Shown here one piece after another: positions 41,701 to 48,830 of a stretch of DNA of 64,000 nt. Numbering within the stretch: the stretch's first letter is position 1; each line of letters starts with the position of its first letter. Origin of the DNA: Microbispora hainanensis (GTDB lineage: Bacteria; Actinomycetota; Actinomycetes; Streptosporangiales; Streptosporangiaceae). Under the pieces are notes generated by a model that was not told where the DNA came from, searched no databases, and was given only the letters and a program-made list of their open reading frames with translations. The translations under genes were made by a program, and so were the position numbers. The stretch covers positions 4,588,001 through 4,652,000 of the forward strand of contig NZ_CP108086.1 of assembly GCF_036186745.1 (NCBI RefSeq), given 5' to 3'.

Positions 41701-42713
41701 CGGATGTCGTCCTCCGTCTTCACGATCTGACGCACGTACACGAAGGTGATCAGCAGCAGGATCACGGTCAGCACGACCGCGATGGCGGCGCCCAGGCCCA
41801 TCTTCGGCGGGCTGCTGAACGCCTCGGCGTAGCTCCACAGCGACAGGTTGAACGCGTCACGGTTCACCGTGCCGCCGGCCAGCAGGTAGAGCTGCGTGAA
41901 GACCTTGAAGTCCCAGATGATCGACAGCACGACCAGCACCGAGAACACCGGCTTGAGCAGCGGAAGGGTGATCCTCCGGAACGTGTGGACCGCGCCCGAG
42001 CCGTCCATCTTCGCCGCCTCGTACAGCTCCGAGGGGATGCTCTTGAGCCCCGCGAGCACCGACACCGCGATGAACGGGAACGACGCCCACACCACGGCCA
42101 CGATCAGCACGAAGTAGAGCGTGAGCGTGTCGTTGAACCACGGATATCCGCTCCAGTCGGCGTGGCCGAACACCAGGTTCGACAGCCAGTCGGGCAGGAG
42201 GTTCAGCGTCCAGTTGACGATGCCCGAGTCGGAGTCGAACAGCCACTTCCACACGATCGCCTGCGCGGTCGGCGGGGTGGCCCAGGCGGCCATGATGCCG
42301 ACGACCACGAAGGTCGACATCTTCGGGCCGAGCTTGTTGAGCAGCAGGCCGACGAGGGTGCCGAGGATGAGCGTCAGCGCGACGGTGACGACGGCGAAGG
42401 CCACCGTGTTGCGCAGCGACGACCAGAACAGGTCGGAGTCGAGGATCTGCGTGTAGTTGTCCCAGCCGACGAAGTCGGCGGGCGCGGGGTTGACGGCCTT
42501 GATCTGCCGGAGTCCGACCTTGTGGAAGGACATCTCGACCATCTGGTACAGCGGGTAGAGCAGCAGCACCGCGATGACCAGGAGGCCCGGCAGAAGCAGG
42601 ACGTAGGGGACGGCCTTGGGGGACAGCCCCGGCCCGCGCGCCCCCTTGCGACTGCGCCGCGACGGGGCGGAGGTGTCGGCTCCGCCCCGGGCGAGGGTTG
42701 ACATCTGAGTCAT
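41697..42713 (-). CDS. ABC sugar importer permease (MalF-type), GH3-linked
   Basis: 338 residues. A basic, Ser-rich cytoplasmic N terminus (residues 1-35) precedes six or so helices (VPYVLLLPGLLVIAVLLLYP first) and the EAA loop ELYEAAKMDGSGAVHTFRRI. It starts 3 bp after the binding-protein stop, so it is probably translated by coupling; no clear ribosome binding site is seen and ATG 42704 is also possible. Confidence 0.88.
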   Translation of the reverse strand: MTQMSTLARGGADTSAPSRRSRKGARGPGLSPKAVPYVLLLPGLLVIAVLLLYPLYQMVEMSFHKVGLRQIKAVNPAPADFVGWDNYTQILDSDLFWSSLRNTVAFAVVTVALTLILGTLVGLLLNKLGPKMSTFVVVGIMAAWATPPTAQAIVWKWLFDSDSGIVNWTLNLLPDWLSNLVFGHADWSGYPWFNDTLTLYFVLIVAVVWASFPFIAVSVLAGLKSIPSELYEAAKMDGSGAVHTFRRITLPLLKPVFSVLVVLSIIWDFKVFTQLYLLAGGTVNRDAFNLSLWSYAEAFSSPPKMGLGAAIAVVLTVILLLITFVYVRQIVKTEDDIR

Positions 42714-42716
42714 GAT

Positions 42717-44048
42717 CTACTGGTTGAGAATCGTCTCAAGCTCGGTGTTCGCGTCCGTCAGAGCCTGGTCGACGCTCTTCTTGCCCTCGATCACCTCACG
42801 CGCCGCGTTCTGCAGCACGGCCTTGGTGTCGTTGGCCTCCGCCCAGTTGGGGCTGGCCGGGAAGCCCTTGGCGACCTTGAAGGTGTCCGTGAACGGCTTC
42901 TGGGCGGGGTCGCTGCCCATCTCCTCCAGCGCGTCGGGGTAGAGCGGGAGCAGGCCGCCCTCCTTGGCGTACCGGACGCCGAACTCCTTGCCCGCGGCGA
43001 GCTTGACGTACTCGAGGGCGAGCTCGGGGTTCTTGGCGTCCTTCCAGACGGCGATGTCGTTGCCGCCCTGGAAGGCCGGGGCCGGACCGGAGCCGTCCTT
43101 GGCGGGCAGCGAGAAGAAGCCCATCTTCGACTCGTCGACCTTGCCCTTGCTCTGCTCCTTGATGGCCGCGATGTCCCAGCCGCCGGTGACGTACATGCCG
43201 ACCTTGCCGGCGGCGAAGCGCTGGGCGATGTCGACGGAGTTCTGCGTCAGGCGGCCCTTGCCGGACACGCCGTCCTTGGCGACCAGGTCCGTGTAGAACT
43301 GGAAGCCCTCCTTGAAGCCCGGCTGGGTGAGCTGGCCCACCCACTTGCCGCCCTCGAACTTCGCGAAGTCACCGCCGGCCGACCAGACGAACGGCGACAG
43401 CGACATGTTCGCGTCGGAGCCGCCGTTGAAGGCGAAGCCGTCGACGTCCTTGCCCTGCTTGTCCACGATCGTCTTGGCCGCGGCGACCAGGTCGTCCCAG
43501 GTCTTGGGGACCTCGATGCCGAGCTTCTCGAACCAGTCCTTGCGGTAGAGCACGGCGCGGGTGCCGCCGCCCCACGGCACGGCGTAGATCTTGCCGTCGA
43601 TCGTCTCGTAGCTCCACAGGTTCTGCGGAATCTGCTGGAGCTCGGGGTCGTTCTTGACGGCGTCGGTGATGTCGGTGAGCGCGTCCTGCGCCACCCAGGC
43701 GGCGACCTGGTCGTTGCCGAACTCGGTGACGTCCGGGCCCTCGCCGCCGGCGAGCGCGGTGGTCCACTTCTTCTGCGCGTCGGGCCAGGGGATCCACTGG
43801 ACCTTCGCCTCGGCGCCCGTCTGCTCCTTGAACTTGGCGTTCAGGTCGTCCATGTACTTGGTGAAGACGTCGGTGGGGGCACCGAGTCGCCACACGGTAA
43901 GAGTCTGGCCGGCGAACTTCGGACCGCTCGCGGCGGCGGAGGCCGACGGGGCGGTCGTGCTTCCGGAGTCGTCGCTTCCGCAAGCGGCGAGTCCCAGGGC
44001 CAGGGCAGCGGTCGCGGTGGTTGCGACCGCGAGCTTCACGATCTTCAC
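42717..44048 (-). CDS. ABC sugar-binding lipoprotein, GH3-linked
   Basis: 443 residues. The signal peptide ends with the lipobox ALGLAACGSDD (Cys 23). A Ser/Ala linker is followed by the solute-binding fold (LTVWRLGAPTDVFTKYMDDL, MYVTGGWDIAAIKEQS). The GTG at 44048 is chosen because GGGAGAG lies about 8 nt upstream; the longer open frame to 44117 lacks one. It leads the importer operon and diverges from its probable ROK repressor. Confidence 0.88.
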   Translation of the reverse strand: MKIVKLAVATTATAALALGLAACGSDDSGSTTAPSASAAASGPKFAGQTLTVWRLGAPTDVFTKYMDDLNAKFKEQTGAEAKVQWIPWPDAQKKWTTALAGGEGPDVTEFGNDQVAAWVAQDALTDITDAVKNDPELQQIPQNLWSYETIDGKIYAVPWGGGTRAVLYRKDWFEKLGIEVPKTWDDLVAAAKTIVDKQGKDVDGFAFNGGSDANMSLSPFVWSAGGDFAKFEGGKWVGQLTQPGFKEGFQFYTDLVAKDGVSGKGRLTQNSVDIAQRFAAGKVGMYVTGGWDIAAIKEQSKGKVDESKMGFFSLPAKDGSGPAPAFQGGNDIAVWKDAKNPELALEYVKLAAGKEFGVRYAKEGGLLPLYPDALEEMGSDPAQKPFTDTFKVAKGFPASPNWAEANDTKAVLQNAAREVIEGKKSVDQALTDANTELETILNQ

Positions 44049-44203
44049 GATTGGTCTCTCCCTTCCCGGCTTCGCGTCGGGGGTGCGCCTCGTGGGGGGT
44101 GTCGGCGGGCCGCTCACCTGCTGGAAGGCGCTCTCCTTTCGGTCGGCGCTCTGGCGTCCCGAGGCTGATCGGTTGCCTCCGGGCTGGCTGGCGATAAACT
44201 AAC

Positions 44204-44216
44204 AAGAAACTTTCTT
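44204..44216. promoter_or_regulatory. ROK operator candidate
   Basis: AAGAAA-C-TTTCTT, a perfect 13-bp palindrome in an AT-rich stretch, lies in the divergent region between the importer (minus) and the ROK gene (plus). It sits 48 bp before the ROK start, where a -10/-35 of either direction could fall. Confidence 0.5.
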
Positions 44217-44263
44217 ATAAAAAAGACCGCGTTAGCGGATCGTGACGAGAGGGGAACCAGCCG

Positions 44264-45439
44264 GTGCCTCAACGACCGGGTACGCCTCGCCTGCTCCGGC
44301 AGATCAACGACCGCGCGGCATTGGAACTCCTCATCTCCAGAGGCCCGCTGACCAGGGCCGAGTTGGGAGAGCTTACCGGGCTGTCCAAGGTCACATCCGG
44401 CCAGCTCCTGGCCCGTCTGGAGACGCGCGGCCTGGTCACGGCCGCGGGGGAGCGCCCCGGCGGGCGCGGCCCCAACGCCGCCCTCTACGGCGTCAACCCC
44501 TCCAGCGCGTACGTCGCGGGGCTGGAGGTGCTGCCCGGCAGCGTCACGGCCGCCGTCGCGGACATCACCGGCACGGTCGTCGCCCAGGTGACCGTCGACC
44601 CGAGCGAGGCCGGCGACCCCGTGGGCCTGGTCCACGAGGCCGTCCAGCGGGCCTGCGGGACGGCCGGGATCGGGCTCACCCGGCTGCGCTGCTTCGTCAT
44701 CGGCACGCGCGGCGTGGTCGACCCGCTCACCGGCGACGTGCGCTACTCGGTCGACCTGCCCGCCTGGCACGTCGGCATCCTCGCCGGGCTGCGCACGCTG
44801 CTCGGCGACAGCGTGATCATCGAGAACGACGTCAACCTCGCGGCGCTCGCGGAGCAGGCGTACGGCGCCGCGCGGGACGCCGACGACTTCGTGATCCTCT
44901 GGACCGGCGTCGGCCAGGGCCTCGGCGTCATGCTCGGCAACCGGCTGCACCGGGGCATCACGGGCGGCGCGGGCGAGATCGGCTGGCTGCCCGTCCCGGG
45001 CGAACCCCTGCCCAGCGCGGTCACCGCGCCGCAGACCGGTTCCTTCCAGCGCCTCGTCGGAGGAGAGGCGCTGTGGAACCTGGCCCGCGCGCACGGCCTC
45101 ACCACCCCGGACACGCGGGACGCGGAGGTCGCCGACCTGGTCCGTACGGCCATCGACACAGGCAACGACGACTTCGTCGAAGACCTGGCGGGACGGCTCG
45201 CGGTCGGGGTCGCGGCGGTGTCCGTGGTCCTCGACCCGGGGCTCGTCGTGCTCGGCGGCGACGTGGGCAGGGCCGGCGGCGGTCATCTCGCGGAGCGCGT
45301 CGAGGAGGCGGTGGCGCGGGTGTGTCCGAGCCGTCCCACGGTGGTGGCGACCGGAGTGGAGGGCAATCCCGTTCTCATGGGTGCGATCGTCGCGGCATTG
45401 GACCGAGCACGTGAAGAGGTCTTTTCGGACACCGTCTGA
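44264..45439 (+). CDS. ROK-family transcriptional regulator (paralogue 2)
   Basis: 391 residues, GTG start with GAGAGGGGAA upstream. A winged helix (INDRAALELLISRGPLTRAE, GELTGLSKVTSGQLLARLET) and a ROK domain (IENDVNLAALAEQAYG, GGAGEIGWLPVPGEPLPS). As in paralogue 1 the CxCGxxGCxE zinc motif is absent. It diverges from the sugar importer and likely represses it until an amino-sugar ligand is bound. The dipeptidase gene follows 17 bp downstream, so they probably share a transcript. Confidence 0.9.
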   Translation: MPQRPGTPRLLRQINDRAALELLISRGPLTRAELGELTGLSKVTSGQLLARLETRGLVTAAGERPGGRGPNAALYGVNPSSAYVAGLEVLPGSVTAAVADITGTVVAQVTVDPSEAGDPVGLVHEAVQRACGTAGIGLTRLRCFVIGTRGVVDPLTGDVRYSVDLPAWHVGILAGLRTLLGDSVIIENDVNLAALAEQAYGAARDADDFVILWTGVGQGLGVMLGNRLHRGITGGAGEIGWLPVPGEPLPSAVTAPQTGSFQRLVGGEALWNLARAHGLTTPDTRDAEVADLVRTAIDTGNDDFVEDLAGRLAVGVAAVSVVLDPGLVVLGGDVGRAGGGHLAERVEEAVARVCPSRPTVVATGVEGNPVLMGAIVAALDRAREEVFSDTV

Positions 45440-45455
45440 CGGTAGGTTGATGCCC

Positions 45456-46139
45456 ATGTCCGACTTCTCGCGTGATCGCTCCGCCGTGCCCGCCCTCGAC
45501 GAGGGTCCGGTGCTCATCTCCGACCCCCGCGTGACCTCGATCGAGGTGCACGAATGCGGGGAGAAACTGAGCGACGTGCGAGGGCGGCTGCGGGTGGACG
45601 AGCGGCTCGCCGACCCCGCCGGGGCCTACGCCCATCTGCGCGAGGGCCTGCTCGCCCGTCTGGAGGAGGCCCAGGACCTCCTGCCCGCCGGGTGCCATCT
45701 GGTGGTGGTCGAGGGCTATCGCCCGCCGTCGCTGCAGACGAAGTATTTCGAGGAGTACAAGGACGAACTGCGGGCGGCGTACCCCCGGCTGACGGAGGCG
45801 GAGCTGCACGTCGCCGCGAGCCGGTACGTCTCGCCGATCGAGGTGGCTCCGCACACCGCGGGCGCGGCCGTCGACCTCACGCTCTGTGACGACGACGGAG
45901 TGGAGCTCGACATGGGCACGGCGGTCAACGCCACCCCCGAGCAGAGCGGCGGCGCGTGCTACACCGCCGCCCCCGTGGGAGCCGAGGCGCGGCACAACCG
46001 CGACGTCCTGGGCGCCGCCCTGGAGGCGGCCGGGCTGGTCAACTACCCCACCGAGTGGTGGCATTGGTCGTACGGCGACCGCTACTGGGCCATGACCCGC
46101 CGCGCCCCCGCCGCCATCTACGGCCCCGTCGAGCTGTAG
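45456..46139 (+). CDS. VanX-type D-Ala-D-Ala dipeptidase
   Basis: 227 residues, M15D family. VVVEGYRPPSLQTKYF holds the transition-state Arg. The zinc ligands are His and Asp in APHTAGAAVDLTL and His in TEWWHWSYGD, with its catalytic Glu. There is no signal peptide, so it acts in the cytoplasm on D-Ala-D-Ala, either in cell-wall turnover or, less likely, glycopeptide resistance (no vanHA genes here). Linked to a ROK regulator and GH3 importer, it suggests use or recycling of peptidoglycan fragments. ATG 45456 suits the GGTAGG box better than ATG 45450. Confidence 0.88.
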   Translation: MSDFSRDRSAVPALDEGPVLISDPRVTSIEVHECGEKLSDVRGRLRVDERLADPAGAYAHLREGLLARLEEAQDLLPAGCHLVVVEGYRPPSLQTKYFEEYKDELRAAYPRLTEAELHVAASRYVSPIEVAPHTAGAAVDLTLCDDDGVELDMGTAVNATPEQSGGACYTAAPVGAEARHNRDVLGAALEAAGLVNYPTEWWHWSYGDRYWAMTRRAPAAIYGPVEL

Positions 46140-47197
46140 GGAATCCGGGCGGGCGCGCTCGTGGACACCGCCCGCCCGCTCTGGAACGTCCGGCGGTAGT
46201 CGGCCGGGGTCACGCCGACCGACCTGACGAAATGGTGCCGCAGGTTCCCGGCCGTGCCCATGCCGCACATCCGGCTGATCCGCTCGATCGGCAGATCGGT
46301 CGTCTCCAGGAGGTGCCGGGCCCGCGCGAGGCGCTGGGCGTGCAGCCATCGCAGCGGGGTCGTGCCGGTGGCCGCATGGAACCGCCGCACCAGCGTGCGC
46401 GCGCTGACCGATGCCCACGCGGCCATCTGCGCGACGGTGAGCTGCTCATGCAGGCGCTCCAGCGCCCACTGAAGGACGGGGGCCAGCCCGTCGTCACCGG
46501 AACGCGGCACCGGAGCCTCGATGTACTGCGCCTGCCCGCCGGGCCGATGCGCGGGCGTGACCATGCGCCGGGCGACCTGGTTGGCGACCTCGGCGCCGAG
46601 GTCGGTCCGGACGAGATGCAGGCACAGGTCGATCCCGGCGGTGCGTCCCGCGCTGGTGAGCACGTCGCCCTCGTCCACGTAGAGGACGGCGGGATCGACC
46701 CGGACGCGGGGATGACGCGCGCTGAGGATGCCGGTGTACATCCAGTGTGTGGTGGCCCGCCGCCCGTCGAGGAGCCCCGCTGCGGCCAGGACGAAGGCGC
46801 CCGTGCAGAGTGAGACGATCCGGGCGCCGTTCGCGTGCGCTTCACGTAGGGCTTCCGGCAGTCCCGATTCGGTGATGCCGGCCGCGCCGCCCGTGTCGTC
46901 CGCGTTGCGCGTGCCGCCCGTGCGGCCCACGTCGCCCGCGAGCACGGCGTCGGCCGAAATCGCGGGGACCACCACGGTGTCGGCCGTGGTGAGAGTGTGG
47001 AAGTCGTAGGGCGTGTGCAGCGCGAACCCGTTCTGCGTACGCGTCGTCCCGGGCCGGGCGGCGCACAGCCGCAGTTCATACCAGGGATCGGTGAGCTCGC
47101 GGCGGTCGGTTCCGAAGATCTCACAGGCGATGGACAGCTCGAACATCGGCATGTCCGCAATGACGGCGAGGGCCACGATGCCGGGAACGGCTCTCAT
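46118..47197 (-). CDS. GlxA-type AraC regulator (DJ-1/PfpI domain plus HTH)
   Basis: 359 residues. The N-terminal half is an amidotransferase-like DJ-1/PfpI domain with the nucleophile-elbow segment IVSLCTGAFVLAAAGLLDGR. The C-terminal AraC double helix-turn-helix reads LTVAQMAAWASVSARTLVRR and ISRMCGMGTAGNLRHHFVRS. An insertion near residues 90-110 (GRTGGTRNADDTGGAAG) is low complexity. Its 3' end overlaps the convergent dipeptidase gene by 22 bp. It diverges from the MFS gene with 85 bp between, so it probably regulates that exporter. Confidence 0.88.
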   Translation of the reverse strand: MRAVPGIVALAVIADMPMFELSIACEIFGTDRRELTDPWYELRLCAARPGTTRTQNGFALHTPYDFHTLTTADTVVVPAISADAVLAGDVGRTGGTRNADDTGGAAGITESGLPEALREAHANGARIVSLCTGAFVLAAAGLLDGRRATTHWMYTGILSARHPRVRVDPAVLYVDEGDVLTSAGRTAGIDLCLHLVRTDLGAEVANQVARRMVTPAHRPGGQAQYIEAPVPRSGDDGLAPVLQWALERLHEQLTVAQMAAWASVSARTLVRRFHAATGTTPLRWLHAQRLARARHLLETTDLPIERISRMCGMGTAGNLRHHFVRSVGVTPADYRRTFQSGRAVSTSAPARIPYSSTGP

Positions 47198-47232
47198 GCG
47201 ATCACCATAACGGCAGGATTTTGATGGATGGC

Positions 47233-47244
47233 GGCAGTTCTGCC
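47233..47244. promoter_or_regulatory. Operator candidate for the GlxA-type regulator
   Basis: GGCAG-TT-CTGCC is a perfect inverted repeat in the 85-bp region between the regulator and MFS genes. A further GGCAGGA half-site is at about 47211. Confidence 0.4.
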
Positions 47245-47282
47245 ACTCGTCCGCGCGCGGCGCCCCGGCGAACCTGATAGGC

Positions 47283-48620
47283 GTGAACAACGCGACTTCC
47301 ACTGCTTCGTCGCCTGATCCGTCGGCTGCCGCGTCGCCCACTACGTCGCCCACTACGTCGCCCACTACGTCGCCCACTACGTCGCCTGCTTCGACGGCTG
47401 CCGCGTCGGCTGGTCCGTCGGCGAGACGGCAGGCGTCCGGGCCCGCGTTCGCGCTGACGGCGGGGGTCATCGGGCTCTGCCTCGCCGCGTCGGCCGTGCC
47501 GTCTCCGCTGTACAGGCTGTACGCGGTCCGATGGCATCTGCCGACCTCCACCGTGACCTTGATCTACGCCACGTACTGCCTGGGGGTGCTGGCCTCGCTG
47601 CTGGTCTTCGGCCGGGTCTCCGACACCTGGGGCCGCAGGCCGGTCGTCATGACGGGCCTGTCCGGCCTGCTCGTCGCGATGGGCCTGTTCGGGTTCGCGT
47701 CCGGCGCCGCCTGGCTGTTCGCCGCCCGCGCGGTGCAGGGGCTGGCCACCGGCATCGCGATCAGCGCGTCCGGCGCCGCCCTGCTGGAGTTGCGGCAGGG
47801 CCGCGATCCGGCCACGGCCAGTCTCGCCAACGTCGTCGCCAGCGCCCTGGGCGTCGGGGCCGGCGGTCTGCTCGGCGCGGTGCTCCTGCAGTTCGCGCCG
47901 GCACCGCTGGTCACCCCGTTCGTCGTGCTCGCCGTGCTGGTCGCCGTTCTGCTGCTGGGCATGACGACGGTCCCCGAGACCGTGCCACGGGTGTCACGCT
48001 CCGGGCTCCGGATCGCGACACCGGGCGTGCCACGGCAGATCCGCGCGCCGTTCGTCGTCGCGGGCCTCGCGATCACCTGCGCCTGGTCGATCATCGGCAT
48101 CTACCTGGGACTCGCCGGCACGCTGGCCCCCGCTCTCCTCCACACCGCGAGCTCGCTCGCGGCCGGTCTGGCCATCCTGGCTCTGGGAGGCGCGTCGGCG
48201 GTGCCGCCCCTGGTCGCGCGGGCGCTGCCCCCGGCCGTCCAGATCGTCTGGGGGACGCTCGCGCTCATCGGGGGCATCGCGTCGATGGCGTGGTCGCTGT
48301 CCGCCGACAGCGCCGTGTTGTTCGTCGCGGCCAGCGTGGTGATCGGCATCGGCGTCGGCTTCGCGATGTTCGGCGCACTGCGCACCGTCGGTGCCGCCGC
48401 GCCGCCGGACGGCCGGGCTCGGGTCATGGCCGCCTTCTACATCGTCGCCTATGCCGCGATCTCGTTGCCCGCCGTCGCCGCGGGGTTCGTCGCACAGCGG
48501 CTGGGAGCGGAGGCGACGTTCCAGATCTTCGGCGCGGGCATCGTCGCCGTCTCGGTCGGCACCCTGCTGCCGGCCCTGGCGCGGCACCGTGCCCAGCATC
48601 GTGCCCAGCATCGTGCCTGA
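47283..48620 (+). CDS. MFS transporter
   Basis: 445 residues, GTG start. A Ser/Thr/Pro/Ala N terminus of about 50 residues, with four SPTT repeats, precedes 12 helices. FGRVSDTWGRRPVVMTGLSG is the MFS loop 2-3 signature. The C terminus ends in a repeated RAQH motif. Both low-complexity ends come from short DNA repeats. It most resembles drug or metabolite exporters of the DHA class. The divergent GlxA-type regulator probably controls it; the substrate is unknown. Confidence 0.85.
   Translation: MNNATSTASSPDPSAAASPTTSPTTSPTTSPTTSPASTAAASAGPSARRQASGPAFALTAGVIGLCLAASAVPSPLYRLYAVRWHLPTSTVTLIYATYCLGVLASLLVFGRVSDTWGRRPVVMTGLSGLLVAMGLFGFASGAAWLFAARAVQGLATGIAISASGAALLELRQGRDPATASLANVVASALGVGAGGLLGAVLLQFAPAPLVTPFVVLAVLVAVLLLGMTTVPETVPRVSRSGLRIATPGVPRQIRAPFVVAGLAITCAWSIIGIYLGLAGTLAPALLHTASSLAAGLAILALGGASAVPPLVARALPPAVQIVWGTLALIGGIASMAWSLSADSAVLFVAASVVIGIGVGFAMFGALRTVGAAAPPDGRARVMAAFYIVAYAAISLPAVAAGFVAQRLGAEATFQIFGAGIVAVSVGTLLPALARHRAQHRAQHRA
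47334..47381 (+). repeat. 12-bp tandem repeat, four copies
   Basis: TCGCCCACTACG occurs four times without change, coding for the SPTT tetrapeptides of the MFS N terminus. Degenerate copies continue to about 47410. Confidence 0.9.
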
Positions 48621-48760
48621 CACAGTGCCTGACGGACACCGTGCGCCCAACGCCGTGCGCAGCACGGTGCCCGGCCGCGTGCCTGCGCCGTGCCCGGACG
48701 CGTTCCGGAGTTGCGCCGGGACTGTGCCAGGACCCGTGCCGGGCCGGAGCCCCGCCGGGC
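48589..48760. repeat. Short degenerate repeats at and after the MFS 3' end
   Basis: GTGCCCAGCATC is exact at 48589-48600 and 48601-48612. Variants with the GTGCC core continue to about 48760, past the stop at 48620. The unit codes for RAQH inside the gene. No gene is seen from 48621 to 48830. Confidence 0.7.
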
Positions 48761-48830
48761 CACGGACGTGATCACGTTTGCTGGACGCGACGGACCCCGC
48801 CGAGTATCGCCCGGTGGGTCGGGCCCTCGG

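Noticed and set aside
45456-46139. Vancomycin resistance locus
   Set aside because: Only a VanX-like dipeptidase is present; no VanH or VanA ligase and no VanRS genes adjoin it, so cell-wall turnover is the simpler reading.
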